The notes beneath the pieces are model-generated. The model made no database searches. It saw only the letters and a program-made list of their open reading frames with translations, and was not told the origin of the DNA. This document shows, piece by piece, positions 26,648 to 36,171 of a stretch of DNA of 64,000 nucleotides (its first letter is position 1; each line of letters starts with the position of its first letter). This DNA comes from CAIXZV01 sp037446495. Its GTDB lineage: Bacteria; Chloroflexota; Limnocylindria; Limnocylindrales; CSP1-4. The position numbers and the translations under genes are program-made. The DNA is taken from assembly GCA_037446495.1 (NCBI GenBank), contig JBBIIL010000003.1:62001-126000 (forward strand), written 5' to 3'.

Positions 26648-27442
26648 TCAGGCGCCCGCGTCGGCGTCGAGGTCGAGCGCGAGCGCGGCCGCCACCAAGT
26701 CCGCGTTGAAGTCGGGCGCGACGCCAGCCTCGTGCGTTGCTTCATCATCGGCCAGCACATCGTCCTCGGCCCTCGCCCTGCCGCTCGCGTCCGCGTCGAA
26801 CAGCTCCAGCTGGTCGCCCGCGAGCAGCACCTGGAGGGCCTGCCAGCTCTTGCGGTGATGCGGCGTGAGGCCGTGGGCGCGAATCGCCTCGCGGTGCTCG
26901 AGCGTGGCATACCCCGCGTTGCGCTCCCAGCCGTACTGCGGGTAGCGGAGCGCGAGGCTGCGCATCATCCGGTCGCGGACGGTCTTGGCGACAACCGAGG
27001 CGCACGCGATCGAGTAGACCAGCGCATCGCCGTCCACGATGGCCGTGTAGGCGCCAACATGCCGCTCGAAGTCGGCGATGCGGAGGCCGTCCACGAGCAC
27101 GTGGTCGTGGCCGCCCAAGCGGGCGATGGCGCGGCGCATCGCGAGATGGGTCGCGTGGTAGATGTTGAGCCGGTCGATGTCCGCGACCGATGCTGCGCCG
27201 AGGCCAACGGCCACAGCCCGCCGCCGGATGATCGGGGCGAGCCGCTCGCGCTGACCGGCGGACAGGGTCTTCGAGTCCCGAACGCCTTCGATGCGCTTGC
27301 AGTTGGGCGGCATGACCACTGCCGCGGCCACCACCGCGCCGCAGGTCGGGGCCACGCCCACCTCGTCCACGCCGGCGATCCGCAGCTGGCCCGCCTGCCA
27401 CAGGAGGCGCTCGAAGCGGAGGGTGGGGACGATCGGCGTCAT
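26648..27442 (-). CDS. rnhB: Ribonuclease HII with atypical substrate loop
   Basis: 264 residues from ATG at 27442. Cleaves RNA in RNA:DNA hybrids and at single ribonucleotides. The four acidic catalytic residues are visible: Asp26-Glu27 in GVDE, Asp118 in VLVDGL and Asp157 in VAKTVRD. GVRDSKTLSAGQRE and ERNAGYATLEHREAI are family motifs. The usual DEAGRGPLAGP loop reads DEVGVAPTCGA, so the Gly-Arg-Gly triad that recognises the RNA-DNA junction is missing. A C-terminal acidic extension of about 50 residues follows the catalytic domain. The start codon lies 7 nt after a TACGCT hexamer, suggesting a leaderless message. Confidence 0.88.
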   Translation of the reverse strand: MTPIVPTLRFERLLWQAGQLRIAGVDEVGVAPTCGAVVAAAVVMPPNCKRIEGVRDSKTLSAGQRERLAPIIRRRAVAVGLGAASVADIDRLNIYHATHLAMRRAIARLGGHDHVLVDGLRIADFERHVGAYTAIVDGDALVYSIACASVVAKTVRDRMMRSLALRYPQYGWERNAGYATLEHREAIRAHGLTPHHRKSWQALQVLLAGDQLELFDADASGRARAEDDVLADDEATHEAGVAPDFNADLVAAALALDLDADAGA

Positions 27443-27488
27443 CACCGAAAGCGTAGCGCCGCCGGGCGATCGGCGGCACACTCGCGCC
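27443..27488. promoter_or_regulatory. Divergent promoter between rnhB and phzF-like gene, possibly leaderless
   Basis: The 46-base gap separates two start codons. On the minus strand TACGCT is followed by seven bases and the rnhB ATG. On the + strand CACACT is followed by six bases and the ATG at 27489. Neither gene has a Shine-Dalgarno. A GCCGCC/GGCGGC dyad lies in the middle (about 27457-27474). Confidence 0.45.
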
Positions 27489-28319
27489 ATGCAGCGACCC
27501 TTTGCGCAGGTCGACGTCTTCACCACCGGACCCGGCATGGGCAACCCGCTGGCCGTTGTGCTCGACGCCGCGGGCCTGGCGGCCGCCGACATGCAGCGCT
27601 TCGCGCGCTGGACGAACCTGTCGGAGACGACGTTCGTCGTCCCCACCGACGACCCTGACGCCGACTACGCCGTGCGGATCTTCACGCCCGACTCGGAGCT
27701 GCCGTTCGCCGGCCACCCGACCCTCGGGACATGCCACGCCTGGCTTGAGTCGGGCGGGCGGCCCCGGGACCCGGAGCGGATGGTCCAGGCGTGCGCGGCC
27801 GGGCTGGTGGAGGTGCGGCGGCACGGCGACGGCCTCGCGTTCGCCGCTCCCCCGCTCCGCCGCTCGGGCCCCGTTGACGAGGCGGACCTCGGCGTTGTGG
27901 CCGCGTCCCTGGGGATCTCCCGGGACGACATCCAGGACGCCGTCTGGGCCGACAACGGGCCGGGATGGATGGCGCTGCTGCTCAGCGATGCCGAGGCGGT
28001 GCTGGCGATCGCGCCGGGCGCGGTTCCGCTCGACGTCGGTCTGGTGGGCTTCTACCCGGCGGGCTCGCCGGCGGCAATCGAGGTGCGCGCCCTCTACCCG
28101 CAGAACGGCTTCACGGTGGAGGACCCCGTGACGGGCAGTCTCAACGCGTCAGTGGCCGGGTGGCTGCTCGAGACGGGCCGGATCACCGCCCCGTACGTGG
28201 CCAGCCAGGGGACCGCGATCGGCCGCGCCGGCCGCGTCGAGGTGTTCGCGACCGAGGATGGACGCGTCTTCGTGGGGGGCCGGACTCTCACCCTGGTCAC
28301 CGGGACAGTGGACATCTAG
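27489..28319 (+). CDS. PhzF family isomerase/epimerase-like protein
   Basis: 276 residues. The two-lobed diaminopimelate-epimerase fold of PhzF is indicated by FAQVDVFTTGPGMGNPLAVV at the start, NLSETTFV with the catalytic Glu46, and FTPDSELPFAGHPTLGTCHAW. In the second half GFTVEDPVTGSLNASVAGWL is the family's second glycine-rich motif. PhzF itself isomerises a phenazine precursor; most relatives act on unknown small acids. No phenazine genes are nearby, so no substrate is assigned. It is alone on the + strand. Confidence 0.9.
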   Translation: MQRPFAQVDVFTTGPGMGNPLAVVLDAAGLAAADMQRFARWTNLSETTFVVPTDDPDADYAVRIFTPDSELPFAGHPTLGTCHAWLESGGRPRDPERMVQACAAGLVEVRRHGDGLAFAAPPLRRSGPVDEADLGVVAASLGISRDDIQDAVWADNGPGWMALLLSDAEAVLAIAPGAVPLDVGLVGFYPAGSPAAIEVRALYPQNGFTVEDPVTGSLNASVAGWLLETGRITAPYVASQGTAIGRAGRVEVFATEDGRVFVGGRTLTLVTGTVDI

Positions 28320-28335
28320 GTCTCGGCGGACCGGC

Positions 28336-28370
28336 GCCCGCGGATCGGACGGCAGCCGTCGGGCACGGGC
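28336..28370. terminator. Nested hairpin between convergent phzF-like and membrane protein genes
   Basis: Outer GCCCG (28336-28340) pairs with CGGGC (28366-28370). Inner GACGGC (28348-28353) pairs with GCCGTC (28355-28360) across a single base. Position between two stop codons suggests a bidirectional terminator. Confidence 0.5.
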
Positions 28371-28388
28371 GGGAACCGGTTGCTTCGG

Positions 28389-29762
28389 TCAGCGGCGCAC
28401 CGCAGCACAGGGAACGTCGATGTGCCAGGTCTTGGGATCCTCGCTCGGGGAAACCAGGACACGCACTGAGGCGGCGCCGCGCGCGCAGGCGGCAGCTCCC
28501 GCGTCAACCGCTGCGAGCGTGTTCGGCCCGGTCGAGGCGCGGGCCTGGAGGCGGAAGCCCTGCCCAAACGCCAGTCCGCCGACGAGGACCACCGCCAGGA
28601 GCAGCCCGACGGGGATGACCCGCGCGGTCAGCCCCCAGGTCGCGCCGAGCCGCGGCAGCAGGCGGCCGAGCTCGCGCGCCAGCAGGCCGACGGTGATCGC
28701 GAGCGCGATGAGCGACAGCGCGGATGGCTCGTACTGATAGCGGTAGTAGAACCCGTGGTTGACGACGATCGCCACGACGAACACCGCGAGCCCGGTCGCC
28801 GCGGTCAGGACGGGGACCGCCAGGAGCCGCAGCCGGGCAGCGCGGCTCCGGCCACCCGCAGGCTCGAGGGCGAGCGCGAGAGCGAGCGCCGCGATGGCAG
28901 CCCCGAGGATCGGCAGCACCAGATTGTTCCACGCGACCTGCCCCGGCCCGAACCACGCGCTGTCAACGACGTACATGCGGAACGAGTCGAGCAGCATCCC
29001 GATCGTCACGGTGTCATGACCGGGGGACACTCGCTGGCTGAGCAGCATCGCGAGCACCTGCGGCGCAGTGGCGACGACGGTGACCGCAGCCATGACCCGG
29101 GCCCGTGGAACCCGAAGAGCCACCGAGACCAGCGCGAGCGCCACGAGCACGGGCGCCATCGCCGAAGTCAGCGCTGTCGCAGCCACGAGGACCATGTCGG
29201 CAATCGACGATCGGCGCCCGCTCCACGTCGTCAACAGCACGGCCGAGGCAGCGGCCAGCAGGATCCAGTGCAGGTTCGTGAGGTTCCCCGAGATCTCCCG
29301 GCCCGCCTGGTACACGAGCACGAGAGCGGCAGCACCCATCAGCCCAGCAATCGCCGAACCCGTCAGGCCCTCGACAGCGAGGGCCAGCACAAGTGCCGCG
29401 AGCGCGGCGACGCCGGCCGCTGCAGCGGTGAGCCGAAGGCCCATGGTTGCCGGGTTGCCGATCGGGACCACCTCGGCAGCGAGGCGTGGGACGGTGTGGA
29501 GGTACCCCTGGTAGGGCGTGACCAGGCACGCAATCGGCCCCTGGTCGTAGGCGCACTGGCCGAAGATCAAACCGTCCTCGGCCCACACCGTGCGCCACTT
29601 CGGGATCGCCTGCTGGCGCAGGAACGTTGCGCCGACGACAAGGATCACCACGGCGGCCGCGAGGACGACCATGCGCGCCAGCCGGAGGCGCTGGGCGACA
29701 ACGTCACTTCGGCCCGAGGATCCCGCCGGGTCGGCGGCGGGCGTGTCTGGGGACTCGGCCAT
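28389..29762 (-). CDS. Polytopic membrane protein, GT-C glycosyltransferase-like
   Basis: 457 residues from the ATG at 29762, which has AGGG 6 bases upstream (ATG at 29768 is possible). About ten hydrophobic segments start at residue 30. The first extracytoplasmic loop contains WAEDGLIFGQC and later YQGYLHTVPRLAAEV, the 'EDG ... GYlh..pR' pattern of uncharacterised GT-C-like membrane proteins; Glu-Asp would be the catalytic acidic pair. The C-terminal 45 residues form a soluble tail with two Cys. It would use polyprenyl-linked sugars, but no substrate can be assigned. Accessory gene between rnhB and rplS. Confidence 0.6.
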   Translation of the reverse strand: MAESPDTPAADPAGSSGRSDVVAQRLRLARMVVLAAAVVILVVGATFLRQQAIPKWRTVWAEDGLIFGQCAYDQGPIACLVTPYQGYLHTVPRLAAEVVPIGNPATMGLRLTAAAAGVAALAALVLALAVEGLTGSAIAGLMGAAALVLVYQAGREISGNLTNLHWILLAAASAVLLTTWSGRRSSIADMVLVAATALTSAMAPVLVALALVSVALRVPRARVMAAVTVVATAPQVLAMLLSQRVSPGHDTVTIGMLLDSFRMYVVDSAWFGPGQVAWNNLVLPILGAAIAALALALALEPAGGRSRAARLRLLAVPVLTAATGLAVFVVAIVVNHGFYYRYQYEPSALSLIALAITVGLLARELGRLLPRLGATWGLTARVIPVGLLLAVVLVGGLAFGQGFRLQARASTGPNTLAAVDAGAAACARGAASVRVLVSPSEDPKTWHIDVPCAAVRR

Positions 29763-29807
29763 GGGCATCCCTGCGCTGGGGCGCGGTGGGACAGGCCCGG
29801 CAGCGGC

Positions 29808-30152
29808 CTAGCGACGCTCGCGCAGGGTCGTGGCGGCCTTGCCGACTCGGTTGCGCAGGAAGTACAGCTTCGCGCGCCGGACCTGACCGTGGCGCACGAC
29901 CTCGACCTTCTCGATGCGCGGGCTGTTGAGCTTGAATGTGCGCTCCACGCCGACGCCCGAGGCGATCCGGCGGACCGTGATCGCCGAGGCGATCCCCGCG
30001 TTGCGCGTCCGCATCACGAGTCCCTCGAAGACCTGGATGCGCTCGCGTGTCCCCTCGATGACCCTCGCGGACACCTTGACGGTGTCGCCGGGAACGATGA
30101 CGGGCAGGTCGGTCCGCAGCTGTTCGGCCACGATCTCGTTGAGCACGTTCAC
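29808..30152 (-). CDS. rplS: 50S ribosomal protein L19
   Basis: 114 residues from GTG at 30152 (VNVLNEIVAEQLRTDLP); GTG two codons later is an alternative. The motifs FEGLVMRTRNAGIASAITVRRIASGVGVERTF and IEKVEVVRHGQVRRAKLYFLR are diagnostic. L19 lies at the 30S/50S interface. A dedicated promoter precedes it (CTGACA, 17 bases, TATCCT) although trmD lies just upstream in the usual trmD-rplS order. Confidence 0.97.
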   Translation of the reverse strand: MNVLNEIVAEQLRTDLPVIVPGDTVKVSARVIEGTRERIQVFEGLVMRTRNAGIASAITVRRIASGVGVERTFKLNSPRIEKVEVVRHGQVRRAKLYFLRNRVGKAATTLRERR

Positions 30153-30244
30153 TGGTGAGCAGTCCTTGTTCGGTCGTCGGCAGCGGCGGCTGCGGTTCTG
30201 GAGGTGCGAGGGGCGGCGCGCCGCGGAGGCATGGCCGACGGCGG

Positions 30245-30273
30245 AGGATAGCACGCCCGAGCGGGCATGTCAG
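30245..30273 (-). promoter_or_regulatory. rplS promoter with palindromic spacer
   Basis: On the minus strand CTGACA (30273-30268), a 17-base spacer and TG-C-TATCCT (-10 at 30250-30245) form the best-looking promoter in the window. The spacer contains the near-palindrome TGCCCGCTCGGGCG, the same motif found twice upstream of rpsB. A protein binding there would cover the core promoter, so this is a candidate operator. Confidence 0.6.
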
Positions 30274-30320
30274 GCCCGGCCGTCGCTTCGACGCAGCGGC
30301 GGGTCGGCCCGCGACGGCTC
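30251..30320 (-). repeat. Structured intergenic repeat after trmD (copy B, compact)
   Basis: About 70 bases matching both ends of the element at 21401-21646. It begins within the trmD stop codon (CCTGAGCCGTCGCGGG on the minus strand). GCCGTCGC and GCGACGGC form an 8-bp stem around a 24-base interior, and the GCCCG/CGGGC hairpin follows. It therefore combines a terminator-like structure for trmD with the rplS promoter. Confidence 0.65.
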
Positions 30321-31059
30321 AGGCCTCCCCGTGCGCTGCCCCGGAGCGGGCCTCGGCGAGCAGCTTCGCCTCCTCCCCGCTCAGCGCCCGGCCGGCGAGC
30401 AGATCGGGCCGTCGCTCCAGGGTGCGTCGCAGCGACTCGCGGACACGCCACTGGCGGACCTGCTCGTGGTGGCCGGAAACGAGCACGGGCGGCACGGAGA
30501 CGCCGCCGTAGACGGCCGGACGCGTGTACTGCGGGTACTCCAGCAGCCCAGCCGCGAACGACTCCTCCGCGGTGGAAGCCTCGTCGATGGCGCCGGGGAG
30601 CAGCCGGATGACGGCATCCATGATGACCAGCGCCGCGAGCTCCCCACCCGTGAGCACGTAGTCGCCGATCGAGAGTTCGCGGTCGCACATGGCGCGGATG
30701 CGCTCGTCCACGCCCTCGTAGCGCGGGCAGAGGAAGACCAGGTGCGAAGCCTCCGCAAGGTCGTGCGCCACGGCCTGGCGAAACACCTCGCCAACAGGGT
30801 CGAGCAGGATGACGACCGAGTCGGACCGGCGGACGTCCGCGAGCGCGGACGCGACCACGTCCACGCGCAGGACCATGCCCGCTCCCCCGCCGTACGTGTA
30901 GTCATCGACGGTGTGGTGGCGGCCGAGGCCCCAGCGGCGCAGGTCGTGGACACGGATGGTCGCGAGGCCCTGCTCCTGGATGCGCGCCGGGATGCTCTCC
31001 GCCAGCGGCCCCTCGACCATCGGCGGGAAGAGGGTCAGGACGTCGATCTCGAGCGGCAT
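30319..31059 (-). CDS. trmD: tRNA (guanine-N1)-methyltransferase
   Basis: 246 residues. Methylates G37 next to the anticodon using S-adenosylmethionine, preventing frameshifting. SPOUT trefoil-knot motifs are visible: DVLTLFPPMVEGPL, DDYTYGGGAGMVLR, LCPRYEGVDERI, SIGDYVLTGGELAAL and LEYPQYTRP. ATG shares its A with the rimM stop (TGATG). Confidence 0.97.
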   Translation of the reverse strand: MPLEIDVLTLFPPMVEGPLAESIPARIQEQGLATIRVHDLRRWGLGRHHTVDDYTYGGGAGMVLRVDVVASALADVRRSDSVVILLDPVGEVFRQAVAHDLAEASHLVFLCPRYEGVDERIRAMCDRELSIGDYVLTGGELAALVIMDAVIRLLPGAIDEASTAEESFAAGLLEYPQYTRPAVYGGVSVPPVLVSGHHEQVRQWRVRESLRRTLERRPDLLAGRALSGEEAKLLAEARSGAAHGEA

Positions 31060-31835
31060 CAGGCGTCGGCGTCGGGCTCGGGCGAAGCCGATGAGGGCGG
31101 AGCCTGCGGCACCAGCGGGGGCAGCGCCTGGGGCACAGACGACGACGAAGCCTCCGGCGAGGGTGACGCAGAGGCGTCCCCTTGCCTCGGCGTCTGCGCC
31201 GTCCCCGGCTTCCTCTTCGGCTGCTTCTTGGGCCGGCGGTCGCGGGGTCGGACGTAGTCCTCGTCGTCAACCGGGCGCGCGTCGAGGGCGAGGCTGTCAA
31301 GGTCCACGACGATCACGCCGCTGTCGGGCGCGAGCTGGGTCACGATCCCCTGGACGCCGGGCACGTCGAACTCGCCGCGCGGCCCGCGCACGACGAACAC
31401 CTCGGCGCCGCCAGCGCGGTAGATCTCGACAATCGTGCCCAGATCCTCGCCCGCCTCGCTCTTCACCGCCAGGCCCTCCAGCTCGTGGAAGAACCAGCGG
31501 CCCGGCTCGCGAGGCTCGTGCGGATGCTCGATCTCGAGGTAGCGGTCGCGCAGGCGTTCCTCGGCGAGCGTGCGGTTGCCGATCTCGCTGAAGCGCAGCC
31601 ACCAGCCGCGACCGTCGGCGACGGGCGCAGCCTCGGCGATCGTGAGTCGCTCGCCCGTCCCCTCGGGGAACAAGGTGGCCCCCACCGTGAACCTGTCCTC
31701 GGGGCGGTCCGTGAGGAGCTCGACGCGCACATGGCCACGCAGCCCGCGGAATCCGCGCACCAGCGCGACGGTCAGGCGTGTCGGCCCTGCGTCACGCGGC
31801 GACAGGTGCCCGCGTGACGTGGTCTGGGGAGCCAA
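31059..31835 (-). CDS. rimM: Ribosome maturation factor RimM with disordered tail
   Basis: 258 residues, TTG start at 31835 with GAGGGGG just upstream and 7 bases from the khpA stop. No ATG/GTG precedes the conserved core. RimM N-domain from 21 (LTVALVRGFRGLRGHVRVELLTD) and PRC-barrel from about 110 (WFFHELEGLAVKSEAGEDLG to FDVPGVQGIV). It binds S19 in 30S assembly. Residues after 195 form a Lys/Arg then Pro/Ser/Gln-rich tail of about 60 residues not found in typical RimM. Confidence 0.9.
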   Translation of the reverse strand: MAPQTTSRGHLSPRDAGPTRLTVALVRGFRGLRGHVRVELLTDRPEDRFTVGATLFPEGTGERLTIAEAAPVADGRGWWLRFSEIGNRTLAEERLRDRYLEIEHPHEPREPGRWFFHELEGLAVKSEAGEDLGTIVEIYRAGGAEVFVVRGPRGEFDVPGVQGIVTQLAPDSGVIVVDLDSLALDARPVDDEDYVRPRDRRPKKQPKRKPGTAQTPRQGDASASPSPEASSSSVPQALPPLVPQAPPSSASPEPDADA

Positions 31836-31842
31836 GGCCCCC

Positions 31843-32076
31843 TCAGACGATCTCGAGGCTGACCGGCTCGCCCGTGCGGGCGGACGTCACCTTGAGCAGC
31901 GTGCGGAGCGCCTTGGCGACGCTGCCGTTGCGCCCGATCACCTTGCCCATGTCGGACTCGGCGACGTGCAGTTCGATGATGGTGCCGTCCTCGGCGTTGA
32001 CGACCTCGACGTGCACCGCGTCCACGTCATCGACGAGCGACTTCGCGACGTATTCGACCAGGTCTGCGGCGGCCAT
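31843..32076 (-). CDS. khpA: KH domain RNA-binding protein (YlqC/KhpA)
   Basis: 77 residues, a single type II KH domain with the RNA-binding GxxG loop GRNG in MGKVIGRNGSVAKALRTLL. Homologues (KhpA) pair with KhpB in Gram-positives and affect cell division and sRNA biology. It lies between rpsP and rimM, exactly as in Bacillus and Streptococcus. Confidence 0.94.
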   Translation of the reverse strand: MAAADLVEYVAKSLVDDVDAVHVEVVNAEDGTIIELHVAESDMGKVIGRNGSVAKALRTLLKVTSARTGEPVSLEIV

Positions 32077-32083
32077 CGTCGTC

Positions 32084-32338
32084 CTACTTCTGGCTCGGCG
32101 TGACGCCGGCCTGCTTGAACAGGCGCTTGACGGTATCCGACGGCTGGGCGCCCTTGGACAGCCAGTCCTTGGCCTTGGCCTCGTCGATCACGAGCTCGAT
32201 CGGCTCGGTCCGCGGGTTGTAGTGGCCGATCGTGTCGATCGCGCGGCCGTCTCGGGCGCTGCGCGCATCGGCGACGACGAGGCGGTAGGTGGGCTGCTTG
32301 GTCGCCCCGACGCGGGTGAGGCGGATGCGGACTGCCAT
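32084..32338 (-). CDS. rpsP: 30S ribosomal protein S16
   Basis: 84 residues. MAVRIRLTRVGATKQPTYRL and GRAIDTIGHYNPRTEP are S16 hallmarks, ending in VKRLFKQAGV. ATG at 32338 with GAGGAG about 12 bases upstream. First of rpsP-khpA-rimM-trmD. Confidence 0.98.
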   Translation of the reverse strand: MAVRIRLTRVGATKQPTYRLVVADARSARDGRAIDTIGHYNPRTEPIELVIDEAKAKDWLSKGAQPSDTVKRLFKQAGVTPSQK

Positions 32339-32408
32339 GTGGGTGCGGTGCTCCTCTGTGGTGCTGGCCTTGGGCGGGCCTGCCGGCGGCTGGGCCCCCG
32401 GGAACCCT

Positions 32409-34472
32409 CTAGTGCTTGACGGACAGGATCATGGTGCCCCGGTTCAGGCCGTTGTCATAGGTGCCGGAACTGATCAGGGCATCGAATGGAAGCAGGTACG
32501 CGCGGACGTCGCTGTCGTACTTGGCGCGCGAGGCTGCCGGCAGCAGGCCCTCGACGATCTCGCGCGTGGCCGTCACGTCGAGGTACATGAGCCCGGTGGT
32601 CTGGGCGCCCACCTTGTTCTGGAGGGCGGTGAACCGCGCGTCCTTGGCCAGCGAGTCGCCGCCCTGCGAGGCGTCGATCACGGCCTTCGCGAAGGACGTG
32701 TCGAGCGTCAGGATGACCACCTTGTCGGTGACCGCGTAGACGAGCTTGAGGTCCGAGGGGATGGACATGCCGCCGAGGCTGCTGCCCGTGACGGACTTGA
32801 GCAGCGGGGCAAGCGCTGAGAGGTCGACGGTCGTGAGCGTGGCGCCCTTGTAGTCCGCGTCGGTGATGGACGTCCCGGAAGTCGCCCCGGCGAGGTCGGC
32901 AAGACTGCGGATCTGCGTGAACAGGTGCCTGGCGGCGGCGCCGTCCTGTGGCCGGATCAGGATGCCGCCCGAGACGGTGGCCCCGTCACGCGTGACGGCG
33001 AGGCCGGCGTCGCCGATCCACCCGATCGCTGCGTCGAAGCCGCCCACCAGCCCGAGCACGTTGTCGACCTGCTTGACGTACGGCTGGAGCTTCGGCTCGG
33101 CGGCGGCCTGCGTCCTGATGGACCCGAGCGTCTGGCCCACGTCATGGAGATCCAGCAGCGCGACGGTCGTGGACGGGGCCACGGCGGCGAGGTCCGAAGT
33201 GCGGTTGGTCGTCGGGCTGCTGGCGAGCGCGGGCGAGACGCTGTCGAGGACGAAGTTGCCATCAGCCGCCCGCACGTCGCCCGCGAGCCACTCCGGGAGC
33301 ATGGTCACCAGGACGTTGAGCGCGGCCGTCGCGGTCCCGTCGGTGTCCTTGGCCTTGAGCGACTCGAGCCGTGCGAGGTACCCGGCGCGCAGGTCCTCGT
33401 AGACGAAGCCGACATGGTCGCCCTTGAGCGCGGCGACCGCCTTGCCGAAGTTGGGCGTGGCGCTCAGGCCGCCGCCGCCCTTGGTGGCGATGGCGAGCCG
33501 AATGGAGTCGAGGTCGCCGGCAACGAGGACCTTGTCGCCCAGGATCGCCCAGCCCGCGTGCGTGATGGTGCCGATGCTGGCAGCACTGGACTGGACGACG
33601 TGGACCGCCACCCCGTCACAGGTGAGGTCCGTGGCCTTGACGTTCGCCTGGCTCAGGACCGAGCCGACCCAGGCCGCCGCCTTGGCGCTGTCCGAGATGC
33701 TGGCGAGCAACATGCCCCGGATGCCGGCAGTGGCGGCCGGGTAGGCGCCGAGGACGTCGGACGCGCTGGGGGCAGGCGTTGCCGTGTCGCCGCCGGTGCA
33801 CACCGGAAGCGACGCGGTCGGGTCGGCCGCGGGGCTCGGCGCCGGAGCCAGGCCCTCGGCCACGGCCAGCTGGCCGGTGAACCACGGCGCGATCTCGGTC
33901 TGGTAGTCGTGCTTGTTGTTGGACGCAGCCTTGACGATCCGGTCGTAGAGCTCGCCAAGCTTGGCGTCGAGCGAGGCTTGGTCGGCGAAGCCGGGGAACG
34001 CGGAGAGCGTCTTGGCGAGCTCGGCGCGCTGGCCGCCCGGCAGGTCGAGGCGAACCTCTGCGTACGTCGTGGTGTCCGCTGGCACGTAGCCCAGCACCGC
34101 GGACGTGCCGCTCGTGCCGGAGGTCAGCAGGAGGGTCGCGCCCAGGCCGCCGGCCACCACGAGGGCGACGACCAGCAGCGCCACCACCCAGCGAAGCGGA
34201 CCGCCGCCCCTGGACCTGGACGCCAGGGGAACCAGGGGTCCGTCGAATCCGGTCGGCGGGATGGCGGCGGCAGGCTGGACGGGCGCGCCGAACTGGCCGC
34301 TGGCCGGCGGCGCCCAGACAGGCGGCGGCGCGACCGGCGGCTGCGCGGGCTGGACTTGCTGCCCCCACGTGGGGGCAGCCGCGGGCGGCGCCACGTCCGG
34401 TGCCGGAGAGGCGGGCAGCCCCACCATGGGCTGCGGCCCCTCGAACGGCTGCGTCGGATCCTGATCCGTCAT
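32409..34472 (-). CDS. DUF3352 membrane-anchored protein
   Basis: 687 residues. I chose the ATG at 34472 because CAGGAGGG lies 5 bases upstream; an ATG at 34490 overlaps the ffh stop. Residues 1-92 are Pro/Gln/Ala-rich and cytoplasmic, one membrane helix spans about 94-117, and the large remainder would be extracytoplasmic. The start of the outer part, VLGYVPADTTTYAEVRLDLPG, and the repeated 'GD/DLxSI' strands match DUF3352, a family of unknown function in Chloroflexota, Cyanobacteria and others. Located between ffh and rpsP, it may be inserted into the membrane by the SRP route. Confidence 0.8.
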   Translation of the reverse strand: MTDQDPTQPFEGPQPMVGLPASPAPDVAPPAAAPTWGQQVQPAQPPVAPPPVWAPPASGQFGAPVQPAAAIPPTGFDGPLVPLASRSRGGGPLRWVVALLVVALVVAGGLGATLLLTSGTSGTSAVLGYVPADTTTYAEVRLDLPGGQRAELAKTLSAFPGFADQASLDAKLGELYDRIVKAASNNKHDYQTEIAPWFTGQLAVAEGLAPAPSPAADPTASLPVCTGGDTATPAPSASDVLGAYPAATAGIRGMLLASISDSAKAAAWVGSVLSQANVKATDLTCDGVAVHVVQSSAASIGTITHAGWAILGDKVLVAGDLDSIRLAIATKGGGGLSATPNFGKAVAALKGDHVGFVYEDLRAGYLARLESLKAKDTDGTATAALNVLVTMLPEWLAGDVRAADGNFVLDSVSPALASSPTTNRTSDLAAVAPSTTVALLDLHDVGQTLGSIRTQAAAEPKLQPYVKQVDNVLGLVGGFDAAIGWIGDAGLAVTRDGATVSGGILIRPQDGAAARHLFTQIRSLADLAGATSGTSITDADYKGATLTTVDLSALAPLLKSVTGSSLGGMSIPSDLKLVYAVTDKVVILTLDTSFAKAVIDASQGGDSLAKDARFTALQNKVGAQTTGLMYLDVTATREIVEGLLPAASRAKYDSDVRAYLLPFDALISSGTYDNGLNRGTMILSVKH

Positions 34473-34489
34473 CTTGCCCTCCTGCCGCA

Positions 34490-35824
<1,335 letters not shown>

Positions 35825-36171
35825 GCGAGGACGGCGACCCTTGCTGGAGCTGGTGACAGACCGAACGACGGGCGCCGTTGCGGGCGGTGCGCGGGTTCTG
35901 GCGACACCTGACGGCCCGAGTGTACGGCATGCGATCGGCAGGGGCCATCGCGTGGGCGCCTGCGCCGATCATGCCGCGCGCCTCTGGGCAGCGGCCGCGG
36001 CGGGATCGCTGGCGACGTTTCGGATGGACCGAACAGCCCCCACCTGCCGGGGGCCGACCCGCCCCGTCGCCAGCACTCCGGGCGGACGACGGTCGCGGCA
36101 GCGGCCATGCCGGATTCCGCGATGCGCGAACCCAGGCGTGGACCCCGCGGCTAGGAGCTCGTCTTGAGCGA
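35825..36171. other. Leader region upstream of ffh
   Basis: About 347 bases with no supported gene. On the minus strand CCGTACACT at 35927-35919 gives a good -10 (TACACT at 35924-35919), implying an ffh leader of about 85 nt. I looked for 4.5S/SRP RNA (the GGAA tetraloop and CCAGG...AGCA core) and did not find it. Several short frames here are out of context. Confidence 0.5.

Noticed and set aside
30876..30890. Fourth copy of the CATGCCCGCTC motif
   Set aside because: It lies inside the trmD coding region (GGGAGMVLR) and lacks the second half of the palindrome.
35825..36171. SRP (4.5S) RNA gene upstream of ffh
   Set aside because: Searched by eye for the GGAA tetraloop and the conserved asymmetric-loop core; neither is present.
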